This document shows positions 46,180 to 57,300 of a DNA stretch of 64,000 nt, piece by piece. The notes under the pieces were generated by a model. The model worked only from the letters and a program-made list of their open reading frames with translations, had not been told where the DNA came from and made no database searches. Positions within the stretch are counted from its first letter, which is position 1, and the number at the start of each line of letters is the position of its first letter. Source of the DNA: Prunus persica (Eukaryota; Streptophyta; Magnoliopsida; Rosales; Rosaceae); assembly GCF_000346465.2 (NCBI RefSeq), contig NC_034009.1:24618600-24682599 (forward strand), read 5' to 3'. The position numbers were made by a program, and so were the translations under genes.

Positions 46180-49100
46180 GTGGAATGCTTTACTGGAAAT
46201 CGCCTTTGTCAAAATATCTGCCAATTGATCCTCCAACTTTACGAAAGGAAACTGAATCACTTTAGCTTCAAGCTTTTATTTGATATAGTGTTGATCTATC
46301 TCAACATGTTTGGTGCAATCATGTTGAACTGGATTCTGTGTAATAGCTATTGCAGCCTTGTTGTCACAAAAGAGATTCATTACAGATGTAGGTCTATACC
46401 CAAGTTCAATAAGCAACCTCTTTAACCAAATGAGTTCGCAAATTCATTTGGTCATACCTCTAAACTCGACTTCTGCACTAGATAAGGCGACCACCTTCTG
46501 TTTCTTGCTCCTCTATGTAACCAAATTACCTCCCACGAATGTGAAGTAACCGGATGTGGATTTCCAATATGTTATACCTCCTGCCCAATCTGCATCTGTG
46601 TAACCATCAATATTCAGATGACCATATTTTTAGAACATAAGTCCTTTTCCGGGTGCAGACTTCAAATATCTAAGTATCTGAAGAACTGCATTCATGTGGT
46701 CTTCACTCGGAGAATGCATAAATTGACTGATGACGCTTACCACATAAGCAATGTCAGGCCAAGTATGAGATAAGTAGATCAATCGTCCCACTAACCTTTG
46801 ATATCTTTCTTTGTTAGTTGGAACTTGATCTGGGTATTTTCCAATATGATAATTCTAAACAATAGGAATGTCTACAGGTTTGCAATCTAGCATTCATGTG
46901 TCTATCAACAAGTCCAAGATATATTTTCTTCGAGAGAGAAATATGCCTTGTTGTGATCGGGCCACCTCAATCTCCAAGAAATATTTGAGTCCACCTAGAT
47001 TCTTCATCTCAAATCCAATAGCCAAATAGTCTTGTAGCTGAGCTATTTCATGTTTATCATTCCCAGTAATAATCATGTCGTCAACATGAATTATTAAAGT
47101 TGTTACCTTCCCTTTCTGATGTTTCAAGAATAGAGTATGATCTGAGTTACTCTGTCGGAAACCATTGTTCTTCATTGCCATGGGGAACCGTCCAAACCAT
47201 GCATGTGGTGACTGTTTCAGTCCATACAACGCCTTGCGTAATTTGCTTACTGTTCCAGTCTGAGTAGTATTATATTCATGAGGAATGTCCATATACACCT
47301 CTTTCGTGAGTTCTCCATGTAGGAAAGCATTCTTTACATCAAACTGGTATAGTGGCCAGTCCAAATTAGTTGTGAGGGATAGCAAGACTCTGACTGTGTT
47401 CAATTTTGCAAATGGTGCAAAAATTTCTTCATAATCTACACCATAAGTCTATGTGTACCCTTTCGCAACAAGTCTTGCCTTCTATCTCTCGATAGATCCA
47501 TCAACGTTGTGTTTTATGGTAAACACCCATCTACATCCGATAGTCTTTTTTTCTTGTGCTAAAGTTTCATGTGTCCAAGTTTGATTCTTCTCAAGAGCTT
47601 TCATCTCTTCCTTTATAGCTTGAACCCACTTAGGATCTTTCAATGCTTCAGCAACCTTGGTTGGGATATGAATAGCAGACAACTGATGCACAAAGGCCTT
47701 GAGTGGTTCAGACAACTTCTTAGTGGATACATGATGTGCAATTGGATACTTTGATGTCTTGCCAATATCAGGTGAATAACAGTTTGGTGGCTTCCCACGA
47801 TTTTTCCTGAAAGGTAATTGGTATCTAATAGATTTATCCTCTAAATTCACAAGTGTAGTAGGAGTAACAAATTTTAGCTGATAGTGCTGCTACGGTTGGT
47901 GGCTAACTCGCTTAGGATGCTAGCTAGATTGATTAGTAGATTAGAGGTCTTCCGTCTAGCCTTTTGCTCCTTATCTCAAACATAGCACAACATGTAAGGA
48001 AAGTGTTGTTTTATTTATGATTTATATTTATTATATAAAATAATTTATATTTATATTTATATATAAGTTACCTCAAGGATATTCTCAGGATATTGGTCCA
48101 TTAGTACTGTTGAGTTAGAAGGGGGGTCTTCAACTCATTGTTCTGTATTGTCTGTAGGTGTGGGACTCATATTAGAAACATCTTCTCATGGATCAGGCGT
48201 GTCAGGCGGATCACTGTGAATGGGGGATTGATCACTTTTCAGCAGATAGCGATCTCGTGCTCCAGAATTGGATGATGGGTCATGAAAGAACATCTCATAT
48301 TCCAGAAAGGTCACATCCAAAGTGACATAGGTACTTCGAATATGAGGGTGATAACATCGGTAGTCTTTCTGATGAGTGGCATAACCCACAAAAACACAAC
48401 GAAGCGCACAGGGATCAAATTTGTTACGTTGATTTTTGTGAAGATGAGCGAAGGCAAAGATTTGGGGTATGAGTACTAAAACAGAGAGCAGGGGGCCGTG
48501 TTGCGCAAGCACTTGTAAGAGAGTTTTAAAGTTCAATACACTAGAAGTCATAAGGATGATCATGTGAACTACGGTGACAATAGCATCATCCCAATTATGG
48601 CAAGGAACATGAGCATCAATCAGAAGTGCTCGGGCTATTTCAAGAAGATGTTGATTCTTTTATTCAACAACACCATTTTGTTGTGGTGTCTGAGGACAAG
48701 TCGTCTCATGGATAATTTCATGTTGTTAGAAGTAAGCCTGAAAGTCATGATTGACAAATTCTCCATCATTATCTAAGCGAAGAATCTGTATTTGATCATT
48801 GAACTAAGTTTTTATTTGTTTGTGGAAGAACTGAAAACGAAAAAACACTTCGTTTTTATTCTTCAGCAAATAAAGCTGTCATCTGTGTACAATCATCTAC
48901 GAATATGACAAACCACCGAACGCCAAATTGAGCAGTGATAGGTGAAGGTCCCCAAACATCATAGTGAATTAATGTAAACAGAGTAGTACACTTGTTCGTA
49001 CTCAACAGATAGGGCACATGGTGACTCTTGGCCAAAATACAAGTGTCACATGTGAAGTCAGAGTCCTTGAAACCTGAGAATAAATTTGGTATAAGATGCT

Positions 49101-50110
49101 TCATATAACTAAAAGACGGATGTCCCAATCGACGATGCCACAACAAGATTTGCTTTTGTTTGCTATCAAAGGGATGCGTCACACTGTTAGCCATGCCGGG
49201 ACTAAAGTTATCTACTTAATATATCCCCTCTCTCTTAGTACCACGACCAAGAATCTCCTTATTGTGATATTTTGAAGCAAATAAAAACTCAGGTAAATGA
49301 ATACACAACAATTCAACTATTCAGTAAGCTGACTAACAAACATCAATTTATTGGATAAGGATGGAACAAGTAAAGTATTAGACAGTGAGAGAAAGGATGA
49401 GAATGCAACAGTGCCAGCTCCTGTCATAGGATAAGTAACTCCATTGGCGTTAGCAATACAAGTTCGTCGGGGTTGTGTAGTATTCAGAAAATCATCAGGA
49501 TCAAACGTCATATGATCAGTTGCACCAGAATCAATTATCTAGCTCATGGAATCACTCTTATCAGAAGTATGGAATCCATAACCAGTCTCATTACTGGTCG
49601 TATCGCGTTGTGTTCGATCTTTGAAAGTAGTCCACCATTTGGGGTAGCCATGCAATTTGAAACAAGTCTCACGAGTGTGTCTTGGATCACCACAATATGT
49701 GCAATCTCGTCCATGTGTCAGGGTCGTTAGTCTGGAAGTCATAATCAGTGCAGCGGAAGATGTATAGGATACGGGTTTAGAAGGAATCCGGATCAAGATC
49801 TGAGACTGAGTCGGGGCGTGAGTCAGAATCGAAGTCGGGATCTGGGTCTAAATTAGCGACAAATTCGGGGTTGGGGTCATCATCGGAGTAGGGGTCGAGG
49901 TCGTCGTCGTCGTAGTCCGAGTCTTCAAAATAGGATCCTAATTCAAGATTGGGTTCGGTGTCATCAAAATAGGATCATGATTCAGGATTGGGTTCAAGGT
50001 CAAAGTCTACATCTGTAGGAGCTGAGCCACCTGGGCACTCAATTCGGCTATGGTTGGTTGAGAATGAGAGAAAGAGTCTGTGGTGCTATCTCCATGAGGG
50101 TTGAAAAAAA
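46180..50110 (-). pseudogene. Copia gag-pol remnant
   Basis: Reading the minus strand from 50.1 kb: Thr/Pro-rich linker (about 49800-49960), CCHC knuckle (C-T-Y-C-G-D-P-R-H-T-R-E-T-C, about 49660-49705), protease D-S-G-A-T-D-H-M (about 49510-49535), GAG-pre-integrase and integrase (W-H-R-R-L-G-H-P, 48856-49194), integrase tail (48186-48563), RT (46894-47850; Y-G-L-K-Q-S-P-H-A-W-F and I-I-H-V-D-D-M-I-I-T) and RNase H remnants (about 46200-46890). There is a TAG just before the protease motif, and many other frame breaks. Only about 450 bp separate the primer-binding site from the zinc knuckle, so most of gag is missing. Confidence 0.9.
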
Positions 50111-50183
50111 TCATCAACCTCCATAGCGGCGGCGAGGGTTTGAAATTAGAGTCAGCAATTCTAAGATCGTCGCTCTGATACCA

Positions 50184-50419
50184 TGTTAAAATATGAAACC
50201 TAATATGAGAATATATATTTGTGAGAATTTTTTATATATTCTTCTCCTTGTAGGAGTTCATATTTAAAATACAACGGAACTTTAATGAGCAAGTAAATAA
50301 TAAATTCATATTTCTATTTACAGTAGGAAATCATGAATTAAAGTAAATCAATTACAATTATAATAGGAATTCTTGGTGTGAAGAGAAAGTAAGTCAATGG
50401 TCCACAAATCACACCAATA
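50184..50419 (-). repeat. 5' LTR of the copia element at 45.9-50.4 kb
   Basis: 236 bp; begins TGTTAAAATATG next to the primer-binding site; the terminal CA has become TA. Confidence 0.9.
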
Positions 50420-50720
50420 TTTCTCAGTAAAGATTACAGAACCAACTGATTCAATTCTCTACTTAAAACAAGCAAATCCTACTCACTTCCAAGGTTTATA
50501 TATACACTTACATTTTGGCTGCGCCCAAACCACACTGCCATTTTTGTATTTACAAATTCACTAAGTTCTAAAACATTATACATTTATTGTCTTTTCATTA
50601 ACAAAACTAGCAAAAATGTATAAATGCCCTCCTCCCAGAGTAGCATATTTTGTTGAAGTTTTCTTTTTATAAAATGTGTTATTCATGAAAAAGAGTGGTG
50701 AATTGTTTGCTATAGTTTTG
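50420..50720. other. 3' flank of the unknown gene; no gene seen
   Basis: AT-rich sequence following the copia element. It may contain the 3' untranslated region of the minus-strand gene ending at 50721. Confidence 0.4.
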
Positions 50721-51608
50721 TTAATAAGTGAATGAAAGAGAGCGCGGCGTGTAGTTTCTACTTGCGTTTCTTCCGGGCGAGGTCATAAGCCATGCCGATT
50801 CGAACAATTCTAGGAGCCCATCATCCTTAGAATTGGTTTCACTTTCATCATCATCATCAGCAATTGAGCTCTCCACTTCTTCCTTGTTATTAATATTTTG
50901 CTCTTCTTTTTTTTCAACCCCTGCCTTATTTGTTGCCTTCTGTAAAAGTACTTCCTTGTAAGTAGCACCCTTGGTAACACCTACGTGACGAGGAGACATA
51001 ATATTACCCTTATCAATCTGATCACCACCTGCACATTTATTATTATTACTTGGGGTTAAGGGTTCTTTAGGCCCGTCTGCTTCATGAACAAAACCCGGTT
51101 CATTGTTGCGTTCAACTTTGCTGCTTGTATCAACCTTAATCTCCTTCTCCTTTGTACCCTTTGACATTCTCCAATAACTCAATAATGTAGCCACCACAAA
51201 ATTCAGCAATGAAATAGCACGAACCAATGTCCAATCCAAAAACGAAACATGGCTGACGCAAGCGGGGATTTTGCTGACGACATTATCGAATTTTCCGGGT
51301 AGGGTTTCGGTGACCCTAACCAGATCATCGATCTTGTTAAACACAATGTGGGATGGAGGGTAGAATCTCTCGACCATGTCTTCAAGGGCTAAAATTCGAT
51401 TGTCGATAAAGGAGAGGATTGCCATGGTGATCCATTGGTATTGCAAGGCATAGGCCAAGGGTCCGCCCAATGTAGCCACTCTGGCTGCAAATTTTACTAT
51501 GAAGCCTAAGGGTCCACTGAAACCTTGGGCTATGGTGAAGGCTCTGTGAGATATCACTAAGATTGAAACCGCACATGTGTGCAACGGGCGCCGTCTTGCA
51601 TTGATCAT
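50721..51608 (-). CDS. Unrecognised plant protein, 295 residues, with hydrophobic segments
   Basis: A single open frame from ATG (51606-51608) to TAA (50721-50723). I do not recognise the family. The N-terminal third is hydrophobic with Gly/Ala-rich stretches (about 25-70: F-S-G-P-L-G-F-I-V-K-F-A-A-R-V, Y-A-L-Q-Y-Q-W-I-T-M-A-I-L). A conserved-looking amphipathic part follows (about 70-115: L-E-D-M-V-E-R-F-Y-P-P-S, V-T-E-T-L-P-G-K-F-D), then a second hydrophobic segment (about 128-150: I-S-L-L-N-F-V-V-A-T-L-L). The C-terminal half is charged and probably disordered, with a Glu/Asp-rich run (about 240-265) and a basic end. The layout suggests membrane or lipid-surface association; that is inference. 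It is divergently oriented to the OTU gene. Confidence 0.75.
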   Translation of the reverse strand: MINARRRPLHTCAVSILVISHRAFTIAQGFSGPLGFIVKFAARVATLGGPLAYALQYQWITMAILSFIDNRILALEDMVERFYPPSHIVFNKIDDLVRVTETLPGKFDNVVSKIPACVSHVSFLDWTLVRAISLLNFVVATLLSYWRMSKGTKEKEIKVDTSSKVERNNEPGFVHEADGPKEPLTPSNNNKCAGGDQIDKGNIMSPRHVGVTKGATYKEVLLQKATNKAGVEKKEEQNINNKEEVESSIADDDDESETNSKDDGLLELFESAWLMTSPGRNASRNYTPRSLSFTY

Positions 51609-52165
51609 TTTGATTCCAATTGTTGATTCCTGAGAAATTTATTTATTCAGAGAAAAAAACATGACATAAAATTCCAAACCAAATGTGCTGAAAATTACAA
51701 AATTTAGATTAATTTAAAGTAATAAAGACTATCGCTTATATCAACAACATAAAATACAAAGTCTGAAAAATTGGTGAGAAGAGAAATTGTGTGAACCTGG
51801 GACGCCAAGGATACCCGGGAATCCATAATCTTGAAAAAGTGGTCAAGGATTTGGTCTCATATTTATGTCAAAGAGAAGTGTTGGGCTCTAAATTTGATGG
51901 CACCTGATAATAGTAAAAATCCAAAAAAATGTTTGGAAGGGCGCAGTTTCTTTTTCGGCGCACTGCCAGTTGGAAATGGACGGGTCCTAATGAATTCAGA
52001 GGGAGAGTACTCTGGGTTGCCGACACGTGTTAGTTACGTAAGCACCGTCCGAAGATTAGCAAGCACGGCGAGCTTTGATATAGGGCGCGCGTAACGGATC
52101 CTAGCCGTTGGTGGTTGAAACTTTTAAACTTATTAAAGCAAAGTATCCAATTCGATTCCTTTGAT
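51609..52165. promoter_or_regulatory. Shared upstream region of two divergent genes
   Basis: Spacer of about 560 bp between the minus-strand unknown gene and the plus-strand OTU gene. It holds a CACGTG G-box at 52024-52029 and the palindrome TTACGTAA at 52034-52041, both ACGT-core sites for plant bZIP or bHLH factors, and a GC-rich GGCGCGCGTAACGG at about 52083-52096. Function is inferred from motif and position only. Confidence 0.45.
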
Positions 52166-52167
52166 GG

Positions 52168-53696
52168 TTGAAAGCAAAAGCTGTGGACTGGGGAGGTGGT
52201 GTTGTCTTCATCACTTGTGTTCAACGGTGAAAATTCAATTGCACATCAAAATCAAGAAGCAGGTACATCATTTTGTTCTTTCATAAGTGGCATTAGAGAG
52301 TATTTCAAGCAAGTTGTGTGTTTTTTTTCTCATTCTCTCAACTGTTTAATTCTGAATTCAACTGATGCCGAAACGAGAAACTCTGCTTGGTAATAAATTT
52401 TTTTTTTTTTTTTAAGTTAAGAATAAAGGTTTGTGGTTATTCCTAGCTTAATCAGTACTTGGATGAATGCGTTGGACCATCTTATATGCTTTTCTTCATG
52501 GTCTTTGTTTCTCTTTGATTTAATTCAAGTTTCCCTCCATCTGTTGTTCATCATTATTATGGAATAATATGGATTACAACCAAGGTTGGTTTGTTATTTC
52601 TTTTTTCTTCTTTTTCTCCTTTTCTTATGCAATTTTGTAATTTTATTCTTGATGCCGTAATACTATTTGCAAATGTGTGTTTGTGATATCACCTACTTTT
52701 AAGTTTCAAACTGATGGCATTTCAGAACTTCCGAAGGGCCTTTTTTGTGGTTCTTTTAAAAAAAATTCTTTCTTTTTTTGGGATGTAATTTTTGGGATCT
52801 TATAAACCGACTGAATTACTTGATGCTTGCTTTGTACAGGCATACCTGGAGATGGAAGATGTTTGTTCCGGTCTGTGGTTCACGGTGCTTGTCTAAGAGC
52901 AGGGAAGCCATCTCCAAGCGACGCTCTTCAGAGAGAACTTGCAGATGAGCTTAGAGCGAAAGTACAAAATGAACTCAATTTTATACCACTTGTATTAAAA
53001 TTTTCTCTTAAAATAACCCTGTACCTTTTTGTGTCAATTGTTCCTTTTTCTTTTACTTTTTCCAAAAAAATTGTTTCCTTTTATTTAGTCAGAGGATTTC
53101 CTACGTAAAACACTATGTGTATGAACAGGTAGCAGATGAGTTCATTAAAAGGAGGGCAGACACCGAATGGTAAACTTCAGAAGGATCCCCTTTTGCTCCA
53201 TTTATATATAGTTGGTAGAATAGGCACCTAACTAAGAGACAGATTGTGCTTCTTATACTCATTTTCCAATCAACTACTTATATTTTTAATTCATTGGCAG
53301 GTTTCTTGAAGATGATTTTGAAACGTATGTTGTACAGATGCGACAACCGCACATTTGGGGAGGCGAACCTGAGTTGCTTATGTCCTCACATGTCCTAAAG
53401 TAATCCTCTGATCTTAACATCTTCCTTTTGTGGTTAGGGTTATATATTTATGTTGCTTAAGATTTAGAAGCACTTAGACTGCCAATGATCAAAAGGTTTA
53501 TCTTATTATATAACTTTCCATTGCTAGGATGCCGATTACAGTTTATATGCGGGACAATGATTCTGGTAGCCTGAAAATCATAGCTGAATATGGTCAAGAG
53601 TACGGTAAGGATAACCCTATCCGTGTACTTTATCATGGTTATGGACACTACGATACAATGCGCGGTTCGGCTACTGGTGCACAGTCCAAGTTGTAA
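52168..53696 (+). CDS. OTU-type ubiquitin protease (OTU3-like), five exons, 5' end uncertain
   Basis: Exons: ..52262, 52840-52961, 53129-53169, 53301-53399, 53528-53696; every intron has GT..AG and phases match (1, 0, 2, 2). The OTU domain starts at the exon 1/2 junction: G-I-P-G-D-G-R-C-L-F-R-S-V-V-H-G-A holds the catalytic Cys with its preceding Asp. Later come V-A-D-E-F-I-K-R-R, W-G-G-E-P-E-L, and the His region V-L-Y-H-G-Y-G-H-Y-D. It ends G-A-Q-S-K-L. OTU enzymes cleave ubiquitin chains; the size and sequence resemble plant OTU3. In exon 1 the coding frame has a TGA just upstream (about 52168) and no ATG before the junction, so the true start must lie in a further upstream exon or is missed. 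Exons 2-5 look intact. Confidence 0.85.
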
Positions 53697-54317
53697 GATT
53701 TCTTGGTTCCCTACTATCTGTTTCCTGGCAAAATATGTTCTAGTTGTGTGTGGTTTCCTTCTCATCTTTTGGCGTCATTCATAGTTCTTGTTTTAGCCTC
53801 TTAATATCTCTAAATTCCAAAGATTTCCCTGAATTGATGAACAGACTAATGTATTTCTGGAATAATAGCTTGGTGTCTCATAACTTTTCCCTGTGGCTAT
53901 TTGCAGGTACAAACAGAGATGAACAGAGATGCATTGGGCTGTAGCCTCTGTAGTCATATTCAGCATCTCGAATTGTATTCCTGTTCTTTGCTTATAGTAG
54001 CTACTGTTTCGAGAAATGGGCACTATCTGAAAACAAGATCCTCAAAAAATTTGTGTCTCACGCTTTGTTTATAGCATCTGCCCAGTTTAGATTAGGTGGA
54101 TGCATAAAAATAAAATTAAGGCTTCCATTAAACAAAAAAAATTCCCTCTACAAGTATCATTATTCAAACATTAATAGGCCTCCATGCCTCTGGAACAAAC
54201 TTCCCTAACATTCATATGGTTGTATACAACAAACTCATATCTGTACAAGAGTGAAAAGTAAAGAGACCACTGAACAACCCACCCCAAGTACGCCAAATGC
54301 ATACACGAAAGAGAAGA
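53697..54317. other. Convergent 3' spacer; no gene
   Basis: Lies between the stop of the OTU gene and the stop of the NT-C2 gene, and probably holds both 3' untranslated regions. Confidence 0.6.
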
Positions 54318-57300
54318 TCATTCACTATCCTTCCAAACTTCACGGAGGAGTTGATATCTGACAACTTTTCGACCACCCTTCGACTTCAGCACTGAGTTGG
54401 CTGTCAATGAACCGGGAGAAACCGGGGAATTGTCTATGATGATTGCAGTCATCGGTGAATCCAACTCATCAAGCTCATCATCACTAGTGTATGATTTCTT
54501 AACCACTGACGACCCACTCCTCAAGAGAGTTGGACTTCCCACCTCTCCTATAATGCCTATTATTGAAGCAGCTGGAGGTGGTGAATAGACTGTAGGATTT
54601 GCAGCACATGGGAAACTTGAAGCAGACTCTATTTCAGCTTCTAAATTCTCCTGAATAAATAAAAAGCGAAATAGATTAATGCAAATTGAAACCCACAAAG
54701 ACGAGGGCTTCCACCCTGAGTTCCATGATTCTTGTTTCCAGAGAATAGCCAGTTAAAGTAATAAAACAATCAATCAGAGCAAATCAGTCTTACACCATTC
54801 AAACAGGAATGCAGTGCAGTATATAAGCTGAAAAGTTTTTTTCAGAGATAGTAGAGGGCCTCTAGGTTACCTCATAATCAAGAGCCTCAAAAACTGCTTC
54901 GGGAATTGGGTCTGGGCAAAACTCGTCTGAAACAAAATTGTAAAGAACCCTCTTGATCAGTGGTGCACCAAATGTAGGGCATACCTGCAGATAATAAATG
55001 AAACAGTGATCATTACAAAATGGCAGGGAGTTATTATAAACTCAGTTTATTTTTTTATTTTAACTTTTGGGGTTGGGGTGGGGGTCGGGTGGGGGTGCGG
55101 GTGTACACAAACCCAGTGCTTACTTCTTTTCTGGTGGATTTATCTGCAAGCATGTCAAATGGAAGCATCATCAGATCACTCAAAGCATTAAGAAGACGGA
55201 AAGCTTTAAAGGATGTATCGCAGTTTAGTCGCTTTTGATCACTGAGTTCAGTATCATCATCAGGAGCATCACTATCATCTATACCAAATAGATCAGTAAG
55301 CCATCGGGACCAGCTTCCAATCTGGGGATATGAAGACAAGCAGAGTCCTTTCATCAATGAATGCAAGACTACTAGTTATTCATATATAAAAGAATACGTG
55401 ACTATTTACTGGCCGAAAAAAAAAATTGTGACTAATTACCTCACACGGTTAGGTGTCACACTTACCGCGTTTTTTAGCTGTGCACCAGCCCCAAAGCTTG
55501 ACTTTCCAGCTGGAATAGGGAGAACCTTGGAATCACTTATGGGGTCAGACACAGGATCTGTGGGCATCTCTTCAGCATTTTCACGAAGAATAGCATTGAA
55601 CATAGCCACATCCAATCTATCCACTAACCGCTCCATTACCTGAAAAACCATGCATTTACAAGTATGCATAAATATTGACGTAAGTAGCAAAATCATGTGA
55701 CAGATCTTTAAATGACATATGGAAACATGCTGAAATAGTAAAAGCTCAATCTAATGTAGTATTGGAATCTACTGGAAGTTGGACACATAAAATAAAACAC
55801 TAGATATGTTTTCATTCAAACATTGGTGGTATAGCTCGGGCTACCTATAGCATGTGCACCGAGTGTTGAGCTCCAATATTCTTATGTTAACCTTTAGGGG
55901 TTTCCAGGTGAAGTGAAAAGCTCAACGTGCACATTGAGGAAGGGATGGTAATGCATAAACATACCAAACGAGCCAGCAGAGGCAAGCAACCACACTCATG
56001 GCCACCAGCTCTTGCAGGACAAAGCCTTTCACAGGCATCTTTGAAAGCCTTTTTCCACAGCTCCATAGAAAAATTACCCTGCTCATGACCACCCAAACCA
56101 TACTTCCTTCCATAGGTTTTCCTTGAGCTTGAGCCCTTGGCAGCTGCTGACTGCATATATGGAGTCATATTCTGGAGAATGGAAAACAAGATACAATATC
56201 AGATATGAATAGCAAGGACTTTCAGATCTAAACTTCCTGTAGATAGAGCTCGTATTGAAAGAATGAAAAAAGATGATGATGACAATAATGAAGAAAACTG
56301 AAAACAATATGGATTTACCTGCCACCATACAGACTCAACAATTCGGGAGAAGATCCAACCTTCGAACTTTTCCAAAGCGGCCATAAATATCTGTGGATCT
56401 TCCCAAGTATCAAAACTTTCAAGAGTCCTATCATTCTCTTCCTTGTGAAGAGGAAACCCATTCTTTGCTGATAAAAGCCCCCCAGCATTAATTTTAGTCC
56501 GGGGTCGAGCTGAAATTTGTGGTTTCCCTAAGCTCTGGCTGATGATACCTCTCAAGACAATTGAATTCGACAACCAGAATGTCAACCTGTTTATTGGCAA
56601 CAACACATACAATAAACTGTCAAACTAAAAGAGAAGTATTTTAACATCCTTTTAGAACTCATCATATTAAATGATTTGGATCATTAAGGGAAAAAGAAAA
56701 AGGAAAAATATATATGGCCCATGGGGACAAAGATACTATTCGTAGCCAATCAGTTTATGGTGCATCCTGATCCGTTTCATGTGTCATTTGTATCCCAAAA
56801 CAGACAGTCAAATATCCTCTGGATCACTTATTACTAGGGATTCTGGTTACTCTGATTTGCATATTAGAACATCATTAGTTTTACGATGAGGCATAGCCTA
56901 TTATTGATCTTCCATTTATTTAGCTTCAAGTACCTTGGAACATCATTTCCACATGCTTTAGACACCAAAATCAATCCAGTAATAGCAGCTCTTGCTGCAT
57001 TTCCCTTCTTAGCTTGAGAGCTCGTTTTGCAAGCATTAAAATAGAATCTAGACAGCCTTCGAGCAGGAGCATGAATCTTATTTGCAGAGCTCCCATGCTC
57101 AGCGGCAACTGAGTAAAGGCCAACCTCAACAGCAGCAGCTTCTCTCAATTCTTCCTTAAGCAATTCAATTGTGGACTCCAAGTCAACTTTACTATCAGAA
57201 AATCTGGTTGTTGTTTCTTCTCTTTCACTTGTTCCACTAATCATACCACAAACATGAATATCTTCAGGAATATCAGCTTCCTTTGACTTCTCGACAAACT

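Larger units (their letters stand above)
45890..50419 (-). mobile_element. Ty1/copia retrotransposon, complete ends, 5-bp target duplication TTTCT
   Basis: LTRs at 45890-46123 and 50184-50419 differ at roughly twenty positions by eye. TTTCT lies outside both (45885-45889 and 50420-50424). Primer-binding site complementary to initiator tRNA-Met (complement of GCTCTGATACCA, 50172-50183) and a purine tract (complement of CTCCTCCTCAC, 46124 on) set the orientation as minus. Confidence 0.93.

Noticed and set aside
49800..49990. Asp/Pro/Ser-rich acidic frame in the gag region of the second copia element
   Set aside because: The adjacent frame reads a Thr/Pro-rich linker that runs into the zinc knuckle, which is what copia gag normally has there; the acidic frame is its shadow.
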